A stretch of 12,255 nt of DNA from DATGLE01 sp035294325. Lineage in GTDB: Bacteria; Chloroflexota; Ktedonobacteria; Ktedonobacterales; Ktedonobacteraceae. A program made the position numbers and the translations under genes. Where the stretch lies: positions 1-12,255 of the forward strand of contig DATGLE010000043.1 in NCBI GenBank assembly GCA_035294325.1, given 5' to 3'. The notes beneath the pieces are model-generated. The model was given only the letters and a program-made list of their open reading frames with translations, did no database searches and was not told the origin of the DNA. Positions 7,003 through 12,255 of this stretch are shown here, in pieces; positions within the stretch are counted from its first letter, which is position 1; the number at the start of each line of letters is the position of its first letter.

Positions 7003-9474
7003 ATGGAACCTGGCAATATTAAAATGGTCAATATCGTTGAGGAGATGACCGGCGCCTACCTCGACTATTCTATGAGTGTAATTGTGAGCCGTGCACTGCC
7101 CGACGTGCGCGACGGCCTGAAACCCGTTCATCGCCGCGTCCTGTATGCTATGGATCAGATGGGCCTGCAATCGACGAAGCAATTCCGTAAGTGCGCCGGC
7201 ACGGTGGGCGAGGTCTTGAAGAGCTATCACCCGCATGGCGACGTGGCCGTCTACGATTCGCTGGTGCGCATGGCTCAGCCCTGGTCGATGCGCTATCCCC
7301 TCGTTCTCGGACAGGGCAACTTCGGATCGCAGGACGATGATCCCCCGGCTGCCATGAGATATACCGAAGCCAAGATGGCGGCGATTGCCGATGAACTGCT
7401 GCGCGATATCGACAAGGATACGGTAGATTTTGTCCCGAACTACGATAACCAGACCGTCGAGCCAACGGTGCTGCCCGCGCGGCTCCCTAACCTGCTGCTC
7501 AATGGTTCCACCGGCATCGCCGTCGGCATGGCGACGAATATACCCCCGCACAATCTCGTCGAGGTCTGCAACGGCATCACCTACCTGATCGATCACCCCG
7601 ACGCGACGACGGAGGAGCTATCGCGCATCATTCGCGGACCCGATTTCCCCACCGGCGGCATCATCCAGGGGCGCGAGGGCATCCGCAACACCTACGCCAA
7701 CGGGCGGGGCCGCATTGTGATCCGCGCGCGCACGCGCATCGAAGAGTCGGAGCGGGGTCGCATGAGCATCATCGTCACGGAACTGCCCTACCAGGTCAAC
7801 AAGGCCGAACTGGTCAAGAAGATCGCCGAACTGGCCCGCGATAAGAAGATCGACGGCATCTCCGAGGTGCGCGACGAGTCTGATCGCCAGGGCATGCGCA
7901 TGGTCATCGAGTTGAAGCGCGACGCTAACCCGGACAGCATCCTGAACTCGCTCTACAAGTACACAGCCATGCAGAGCGCGTTCCATACCAATATGCTCGC
8001 GCTGGTGGACCGGCAGCCGCGAACGCTGACGCTGAAAAATTTCTTACAGCACTATATCCATCACCGCGAGATTGTCCTTACGCGCCGCACGAAGTACGAA
8101 CTGGCCCGCGCCGAGGCCCGCAAACATATCCTCGAAGGCTTGAAGATCGCGCTGGATAACCTGGATGCCGTGATCAATACGATCCGCCAGTCGCAGCGCG
8201 ATACCGCCGGTCTCACCGAAGAACTGCGCCTGCGCTTCGGCTTCTCGGAAGAGCAGGCGAAGGCGGTGCTGGATATGCGCCTCGCCAGCCTGGCCGCGTT
8301 GCAGCGCCAGAAAGTCGAGGACGAACTGAGGGATGTCGTCAGGCATATCGACTATTATCACATGCTCTTGCAGGATATCAACGAAATTCGCAAGCTCATC
8401 CGGCAGGATCTGCAAGAACTGAAAGAGAAGTATGGCGATGAGCGCCGGACTGAGATCAAGGAGGCCGAGGCGGGCGAATTCAGGGACGAGGACCTGATCC
8501 CCAACGAAGAGGTTGTGGTGACGCTGACCGAGAAGGGCTACATCAAGCGCCTGCCTTCGAGCACCTATCGTGCGCAGCGGCGTGGTGGGCGCGGCGTGAC
8601 GGGCATGGTTACGCGCGAGGATGACGCCGTGCGCCACCTGGTTGTGGCGCACAGCCACGACAGCCTGCTCTTCTTTACTGATCGCGGGCGCGTCTTCCAG
8701 CTCAAGGTGTATGAGTTGCCCGATGTGAGCCGCACATCGAGGGGCGAGCATCTTATCAACCTGATCTCTATTGAGCAGCGCGAGCGCGTGACGGCCCTGG
8801 TCTACGTGCCAAAGGAGGTCAGCCGCGACTTCATGATCTTTGCCACGAAGAAGGGCGAGGTCAAGAAGACGGTATTGAGCGAGTTCGAGGCGGTACGCCG
8901 CAATGGCCTCATTGCGATGGATCTGGAGGAGGACGACGAGCTGATCGGCGCCCGGCTGGCGCATACCGGCGACGATGCGCTGCTGATTACGGCACATGGG
9001 CAGGCGATCCGTTTCTCGATAGATGAACTGCGCTCCGCCTCGCGCACCAGCGGCGGTGTGCGTGGCATCCGCCTGGGCGAAGGCGATACCGTCGTCTCGC
9101 TCAATCTGACGCCGGCCAATAGCGAACTGCTCGTCGTTACCGAGCATGGCTATGGCAAGCTCACGCCCATCGACGAATATCCGCGCCATAGTCGCGGCGG
9201 CGGCGGCGTCATCACGGCAAAGATCACGGAGAAGACCGGCAATGTGGCCGCCGCACGCGTTATCACGGAGAAGGATAGCGATCTGATGATAATCTCCGCG
9301 AGCGGGGTGGTGATCCGCACGGATGTAAGCCTGATTAAAAGGGCCGGGCGCGCTACTCAGGGCGTTATCCTGATGCACCTGGGCGAAGGCGATAGCGTGG
9401 TTGCCGTCTCAACTACCAACGGCAAGCGCCTGGAGAATGGCAACGGCGAAGCCGAAGAAAATAGCGAAGAATAA
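7003..9474 (+). CDS. gyrA: DNA gyrase subunit A
   Basis: GyrA is the breakage-reunion subunit of the A2B2 gyrase that introduces negative supercoils using ATP hydrolysed by GyrB. The 823 residues match the usual bacterial length. The N-terminal domain (about 1-490) contains YHPHGD and AAMRYTE, with catalytic Tyr120 on Arg119-Tyr120. The C-terminal pinwheel domain (about 495-805) carries the gyrase-specific GyrA box QRRGGRG (525-531), which separates it from ParC. GAGGA at 6991-6995 lies 7 nt before the ATG. Residue 81, matching Ser83 of E. coli, is Val, while Asp85 (E. coli Asp87) is kept. SQDDDPPAAMRY has Asp112 where E. coli has Gly114. The acidic tail (ENGNGEAEENSEE) ends inside a long hairpin. 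gyrB is not adjacent in this window. Confidence 0.98.
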   Translation: MEPGNIKMVNIVEEMTGAYLDYSMSVIVSRALPDVRDGLKPVHRRVLYAMDQMGLQSTKQFRKCAGTVGEVLKSYHPHGDVAVYDSLVRMAQPWSMRYPLVLGQGNFGSQDDDPPAAMRYTEAKMAAIADELLRDIDKDTVDFVPNYDNQTVEPTVLPARLPNLLLNGSTGIAVGMATNIPPHNLVEVCNGITYLIDHPDATTEELSRIIRGPDFPTGGIIQGREGIRNTYANGRGRIVIRARTRIEESERGRMSIIVTELPYQVNKAELVKKIAELARDKKIDGISEVRDESDRQGMRMVIELKRDANPDSILNSLYKYTAMQSAFHTNMLALVDRQPRTLTLKNFLQHYIHHREIVLTRRTKYELARAEARKHILEGLKIALDNLDAVINTIRQSQRDTAGLTEELRLRFGFSEEQAKAVLDMRLASLAALQRQKVEDELRDVVRHIDYYHMLLQDINEIRKLIRQDLQELKEKYGDERRTEIKEAEAGEFRDEDLIPNEEVVVTLTEKGYIKRLPSSTYRAQRRGGRGVTGMVTREDDAVRHLVVAHSHDSLLFFTDRGRVFQLKVYELPDVSRTSRGEHLINLISIEQRERVTALVYVPKEVSRDFMIFATKKGEVKKTVLSEFEAVRRNGLIAMDLEEDDELIGARLAHTGDDALLITAHGQAIRFSIDELRSASRTSGGVRGIRLGEGDTVVSLNLTPANSELLVVTEHGYGKLTPIDEYPRHSRGGGGVITAKITEKTGNVAAARVITEKDSDLMIISASGVVIRTDVSLIKRAGRATQGVILMHLGEGDSVVAVSTTNGKRLENGNGEAEENSEE

Positions 9475-9528
9475 GCATGGATGCAGACGGGCGCAGCCCG
9501 TCTGTATCCATGCTTATTCTTCGCTATT
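9460..9528. repeat. 33-bp hairpin spanning the gyrA stop codon
   Basis: The arms 9460-9492 and 9496-9528 pair over 33 positions with one G-T (G-U in RNA) at 9483/9505, around a GCA triloop. The left arm encodes the last gyrA codons and its TAA (9472-9474); the right arm is their inverted copy and reaches into the stop codon (9527-9529) of the convergent gene. There is no T-run. It could act as a transcript 3' end stabiliser or a two-way barrier between convergent genes. Confidence 0.93.
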
Positions 9529-9922
9529 AGTTCCATTTAATATTAAGAGGCAGCGGCCTGCGCCCCCCTTTCTCCCTCTGGATGCGCTGACCCTGACGAA
9601 TTTGCCGCGCTGCCGCACGATCCTGCCGCGCATCCTCGGTAATCATCGGGAATGAGCGATGGAAGCGGGCGGAGAACTCCCTGGCCCTGTTCTCAGAAAT
9701 GCTTGCGCGCTGCTCATATGCGTGAGCAAGGATCGCGCGCTTCACATCATCGCTGGCCTCGATGAGCAATAGATAGGCCAGCGTAAAATCGGGCTTGCCC
9801 TGCTCGGCGTAAGCATCTGCGCAGCTCAGGCCGTCGGCCCCCTGCTCCATTTGTTGACGCGCCAGTTCAAGAAAGATATCTTTCAGCGTTTCGCGATAGA
9901 GACTATCAAATGTATCTGGCAT
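9527..9922 (-). CDS. Conserved-looking hypothetical protein (131 residues)
   Basis: I do not recognise this family. The protein is soluble, with no membrane segment or signal peptide, and looks mostly alpha-helical. It is acidic in the first half (MPDTFDSLYRETLKDIFLEL...) and strongly basic at the C-terminus (RQIRQGQRIQREKGGRR). The ATG at 9922 is preferred over 9937 because GGAG lies 6 nt upstream; the earlier ATG would add five residues (MQEQR). It converges on gyrA and its stop touches the 33-bp hairpin. Reality of the gene rests on a clean Shine-Dalgarno, plausible amino-acid composition and lack of any competing frame in the interval. Confidence 0.65.
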   Translation of the reverse strand: MPDTFDSLYRETLKDIFLELARQQMEQGADGLSCADAYAEQGKPDFTLAYLLLIEASDDVKRAILAHAYEQRASISENRAREFSARFHRSFPMITEDARQDRAAARQIRQGQRIQREKGGRRPLPLNIKWN

Positions 9923-10099
9923 CCTCTGCTCCTGCATGATAGCAATGACATCTCTTACTTATACTACCATATTCCCTCCACAGGTTCCCCGGCTTCATCT
10001 CTCTTCATGTTGAGATTCGCGCCGCAGCACGTCTTTAAGTGTGTCTGGGGCTTAGCGCCTTCTCGCCGGACATTCTGCGCGGCTCCGCCGCGCAATGAG

Positions 10100-10155
10100 T
10101 GGAGTGTGAGGTGTGGCCCCGGTGCGAAGCGCCCGGGGCCACACCTCACACTCCA
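10100..10155. repeat. Perfect 23-bp hairpin, 10-nt loop containing GCGAAGC
   Basis: The arms 10100-10122 and 10133-10155 are exact reverse complements. The loop contains GCGAAGC (10124-10130), a sequence known to fold into an unusually stable DNA mini-hairpin with a GAA triloop. Confidence 0.92.
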
Positions 10156-10157
10156 TA

Positions 10158-10178
10158 AGCGAGCGCCGCAGGCGCGAG
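10158..10178 (+). repeat. 21-nt direct repeat, copy 1 (GCGCC-GCA-GGCGC)
   Basis: It is identical over 21 nt to 10303-10323 and contains a 5-bp stem with a GCA triloop. Each copy sits immediately right of a long hairpin. A related unit in inverse orientation flanks the hairpins at 6674-6686. Confidence 0.9.
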
Positions 10179-10239
10179 CAGAGGAATGTGGCTGCGGCGC
10201 ATCGCCTTCTTACCGGGCAATCAAGCGCTGCCGCATAGT

Positions 10240-10302
10240 GGAAACAGGTTGTTGTGTGGCAAAATGCGCGCAGCGCATTTTGCCACACAACAACCTGTTT
10301 CC
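10240..10302. repeat. Perfect 30-bp hairpin, GCA loop
   Basis: The arms 10240-10269 and 10273-10302 are exact reverse complements around GCA (10270-10272). It shares its central 21 bases with the hairpin at 6744-6802. The outer arms differ in sequence. Confidence 0.93.
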
Positions 10303-10323
10303 AGCGAGCGCCGCAGGCGCGAG
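10303..10323 (+). repeat. 21-nt direct repeat, copy 2
   Basis: It is identical to 10158-10178, 145 bp downstream, again directly right of a long hairpin. It ends 36 nt before the alaX start. Confidence 0.9.
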
Positions 10324-10359
10324 AAAACATCTCAACGGGAAAGAGGTTATCTGATTTTT

Positions 10360-11076
10360 ATGGACTCCTATCAGCTCTATCATAGAGACGGCTACCTCCG
10401 TGAAGTGGATGCAACGGTGATACGCGTCGCCGAAGATCGGGTTGTGCTGGACCAGACGATCTTTTATGCGCGGAGCGGAGGACAGCCGGCTGACCACGGC
10501 GCGCTCACCTGGCCTGGCGGGCAGGCGCGGGTGAGCGATGTGCGTCGTGAAGGTAACGAGATCTGGCACAGGCTGGAGGGGCCAGTTCCCCCGGTGGGGA
10601 CGCAGGTACATGGAGAACTCGATTGGGAGCGCCGCTACGCCCTTATGCGCGCTCACACAGCACTCCATATCCTCTGCGGCGTCATCTGGCGCGACTACGG
10701 TGCGCACGTCACGAGCAGCGCAATGGAGCCGGGCAAAGCGCGCCAGGATTTTGAGCTTGAGCGCATGACGCTCGACTTCGCCACCGAGATAGAACGACGC
10801 GTGAATGCCGAGATTGAGGCGAACCGCGAGGTGCGCATCCGTTTCCTGCCGCGCACCGAAGCCTTCGCCATCCCGGACCTGATTCGCACAAAGATCAATC
10901 TGCTGCCCGAAGGTATTGAGATAGTGCGCATAGCCGAGATAGTCGGGCTGGATATTCAAGCCGATGGTGGCACACATGTCGCGCGTACCGGCGAGGTCGG
11001 CCATGTTCGGGTTATAGCTCACGAGAGCAAGGGACGCATAAACAAACGCCTGCGCCTGGCAATAATGCCATCCTGA
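10360..11076 (+). CDS. alaX: Alanyl-tRNA editing protein, AlaX family
   Basis: It is a free-standing relative of the alanyl-tRNA synthetase editing domain that hydrolyses Ser-tRNA(Ala) or Gly-tRNA(Ala) in trans. The 238 residues carry the N-terminal beta-barrel part with FYARSGGQPADHG (about 31-43), then the zinc-site HxxxH as HTALH (His99, His103), and QADGGTH with His206. The Cys that precedes GGTH in alanyl-tRNA synthetases is Asp202 here; from memory this D-for-C form occurs in some AlaX branches. The ATG at 10360 is chosen because the family N-terminus (YQLYHRDGYLREVDATV) starts there. The upstream in-frame extension to 10186 runs through palindromic repeat and is discarded. The TGA lies in a CATCCTGAGC core of the downstream repeat array. 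Confidence 0.9.
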   Translation: MDSYQLYHRDGYLREVDATVIRVAEDRVVLDQTIFYARSGGQPADHGALTWPGGQARVSDVRREGNEIWHRLEGPVPPVGTQVHGELDWERRYALMRAHTALHILCGVIWRDYGAHVTSSAMEPGKARQDFELERMTLDFATEIERRVNAEIEANREVRIRFLPRTEAFAIPDLIRTKINLLPEGIEIVRIAEIVGLDIQADGGTHVARTGEVGHVRVIAHESKGRINKRLRLAIMPS

Positions 11077-11370
11077 GCATAACCTGTTATCCCTGGCGCA
11101 ACATATCATCCTTCGCGCGCGCCCATGTCATCCTTCGCGCGCGCCCACCTGTCATCCTTCGCGCGCCCACCTGTCATCCTGAGCGCTCACCTGTCATCCT
11201 TCGCGCAGCGAAGGATCTGGCGGCGCGAAGCAGCCGCGAGTCCGTCTCCCCCCCAACCGACCGGGGAAGGCGCTCCTGTCAGACTGCCCTGAGGAACGAA
11301 AGGGCGGATCCTGAGCGCAGCGAAGGATGACATGGGGCGCCCAGGATGACATGCCTGAGCGAAGAATACC
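11069..11370. repeat. REP-like array of TCATCCTTCGCGC / TCATCCTGAGC units
   Basis: Five direct units begin with TCATCC at 11106, 11128, 11152, 11174 and 11194 (spacing 22, 24, 22, 20). A partial one (CATCCTGAGC) starts near 11069. Inverted units (GGATGACA, AGGATGACATG) lie at about 11325-11333 and 11343-11353. Between them lie a mini-palindrome with a GCGAAGC-containing loop (11220-11237) and further palindromes. From memory, the CATCCTGAGCG...GCGAAGGAT motif is scattered through many bacterial genomes. The array overlaps the ends of both neighbouring genes. Confidence 0.88.
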
Positions 11371-12255
11371 AGTAGAGATATGGAGACGCCAGCACCCCTT
11401 GAAGGAGCCGCGCCCGATCTCGTTGCCGAGCGACTGATAGTGCTGCTCGAACTCCTCCTCATCGATGACGCCCTGAGCGAGCAGGAAGGGCTGGAGCAGG
11501 CGCAGGGTGAGCAGCAGATAGCCGCCGATATCGGTCAATCGCTCCCTATCGCACGTCCAGTCGATAAACTTCCCCTGGCTCACAATGCGCACGCAGCCCA
11601 CCTCGGTGAGCAGCCCATCCAGCCAGAGCCTGCGCTGCGGATAGGAGATGCAGGGCAGGGCAGGGCGCAGTCCGGCGTGGAGCAGGGCTTGCTGGTAGGC
11701 CGCGCAGAGCGTGTGGCAGGCGCGGCTATTAGCTTCCCCGGCGATGCATTCAACCAGGCGGATCGCGCTGCCCGGCCTGGTAATGCGCACGCATTCGCGC
11801 AGGAGCGAGTGCCACGACTCGCGGCCAGGCAGGAAACTGGCGAGGAAGCCGGCGTGCACCAGGTCGAAGCGCTGATCGGGAAAGGGCAGCGGCGGCTCCA
11901 GCACATCCGCATGGCGAAAGGAGGCGTTCGGAAGCGGTTCGCGCGCCGCCCGCTCGCTGGCAGCGTCAACCAGGGCACGGCAGCGATCCACGCCGGTGAA
12001 CTCACAATCGGGATGTGCGAGCGCTGCGGCGAGCGCCCAATCGCCCCCACGCGAGGCCAGGTCGAGCACGCGCGTCACGTCTCCCTCCACTATACGCGGT
12101 GGCGGAAGCTGTGGCAGCGTGTTCGTGAGCAGGCGCGCCAGGAACGCGTGGCGCGGCCTCTCCGCTGGCCCCGCCGGATCGATGATCGAGCAGGTGGCGC
12201 TCTCGACGAGATCGGAGGGTGTCAGCACTTCCAGATCGTGATGCTGGTTCTGTGG
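11194..12255 (-). CDS. SAM-dependent class I methyltransferase, 5' end outside window
   Basis: This is a small-molecule or lipid-type methyltransferase of the Methyltransf_11/25 class; the substrate is not predictable. Motif I is VLDLASRGGDW, followed by FTGVDRC, a motif II/III pair FRHADVLEPPLPFPDQRFDLVHAGF, and ECVRITRPGSAIRLVE. A helical C-terminal lid contains RLLQPFLLAQGVIDEEEFEQHY. The frame stays open to the right edge (reading PQNQHHDLEVLTPSD), and the GTG at 12228 has no proper ribosome-binding site, so the true start is probably upstream of the window. Native-looking sequence ends near LHIST (about 11371). The last 58 or so residues (with VILRCAQD and PSLREG) are translated repeat DNA, and the TGA itself comes from a TCATCC unit read in reverse. 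The tail probably replaced or extended the original C-terminus. Confidence 0.85.
   Translation of the reverse strand, partial: PQNQHHDLEVLTPSDLVESATCSIIDPAGPAERPRHAFLARLLTNTLPQLPPPRIVEGDVTRVLDLASRGGDWALAAALAHPDCEFTGVDRCRALVDAASERAAREPLPNASFRHADVLEPPLPFPDQRFDLVHAGFLASFLPGRESWHSLLRECVRITRPGSAIRLVECIAGEANSRACHTLCAAYQQALLHAGLRPALPCISYPQRRLWLDGLLTEVGCVRIVSQGKFIDWTCDRERLTDIGGYLLLTLRLLQPFLLAQGVIDEEEFEQHYQSLGNEIGRGSFKGCWRLHISTGILRSGMSSWAPHVILRCAQDPPFRSSGQSDRSAFPGRLGGRRTRGCFAPPDPSLREG
11196..11216. repeat. 9-bp perfect palindrome ATCCTTCGC-GCA-GCGAAGGAT
   Basis: The arms 11196-11204 and 11208-11216 flank a GCA triloop closed by C-G. A sister copy at 11308-11328 has the same loop but TGAGC in its left arm, giving two adjacent G-A mismatches. 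These units carry the apex type seen in the long hairpins elsewhere in the window. Confidence 0.88.

Larger units (their letters stand above)
10076..10323. repeat. Composite palindromic repeat cluster
   Basis: In order: mini-palindrome TGCGCGGC-TCC-GCCGCGCA (10076-10094), a 23-bp hairpin (10100-10155), a 21-nt GCC-GCA-GGC unit (10158-10178), about 60 nt of unassigned sequence, a 30-bp hairpin (10240-10302), and a second identical 21-nt unit (10303-10323). The part order matches the minus strand of 6674-6822. Confidence 0.85.
9923..10359. other. Divergent intergenic region with palindromes (unknown gene / alaX)
   Basis: No gene is supported. The left 130 bases are ordinary and AT-richer. On the minus strand a GGGAAC lies 17 nt before TAGTAT upstream of the 131-residue gene, a weak promoter candidate. 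From 10076 to 10323 it is nearly all palindromic repeat. Open frames across it on both strands mirror each other through the palindromes and are not genes. GAGG at 10343-10346 may be the alaX ribosome-binding site, with a long 13-nt spacing. Confidence 0.7.

Noticed and set aside
8044..9378. 444-codon minus-strand frame inside gyrA
   Set aside because: High-GC antisense shadow of gyrA; no family resemblance or ribosome-binding site.
10076..10323. Insertion sequence or attachment site
   Set aside because: No transposase or integrase reading frame, no terminal inverted repeats spanning a gene and no clear target-site duplication.
10210..11109. 299-codon minus-strand frame over alaX and the palindromes
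   Set aside because: Antisense shadow whose tail translates the hairpin arms.
11106..11216. Short regularly spaced repeats that might be a CRISPR array
   Set aside because: Units are only about 22 nt apart with no unique spacers of 30 nt or more, units vary, and no cas genes are present.

Overview
The window reads as bacterial chromosome with moderately high GC. The gene content (ECF sigma factor with a zf-HC2 anti-sigma factor, a membrane-anchored bactofilin-like protein, a tandem PH-domain membrane protein and an 823-residue GyrA) and the dense GC-rich palindromic repeats suggest Chloroflexota, possibly class Ktedonobacteria. That placement is recollection-based inference; no search was run.

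Layout. At 1-2626 a probable promoter (161-189) precedes a forward operon: ECF sigma factor, membrane anti-sigma factor overlapping it by 20 nt, then a secreted or membrane polymer-forming (bactofilin-like) protein. At 2858-4219 lies a TrmA/RlmD-family uracil-5 RNA methyltransferase. A strong bidirectional terminator (4224-4272) separates it from a reverse-strand pair (6503 down to 4277): a CvpA-like membrane protein, then a protein with four membrane segments, two PH domains and a C-terminal PASTA-like domain. At 7003-9474 is gyrA, with an extended -10 promoter near 6879-6887. A 131-residue unknown gene (9922 down to 9527) converges on gyrA. alaX, an alanyl-tRNA editing hydrolase, runs forward at 10360-11076. 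A SAM-dependent methyltransferase on the reverse strand enters from the right edge.

The most unusual content lies between the genes. Four stretches (6674-6822, 9460-9528, 10076-10323, 11069-11370) hold perfect or nearly perfect hairpins, most capped by a three-base GCA loop closed by C-G. Two of these clusters share the same composite order: a GCGCGGC/GCCGCGC mini-palindrome, long palindromes with unrelated arms, then a GCC-GCA-GGC mini-palindrome. Another hairpin includes the end of gyrA itself, so that its outer arm is an inverted copy of gyrA coding sequence. The last is a REP-like array that appears to supply stop codons, and about 58 C-terminal residues, to neighbouring genes.

How the genes fit together: the first operon looks like an envelope-sensing regulatory module, in which the anti-sigma factor would hold the sigma factor at the membrane and the bactofilin-like protein is a likely structural output or sensor. 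The rest is housekeeping (DNA topology, rRNA modification, tRNA proofreading) interrupted by the repeats.
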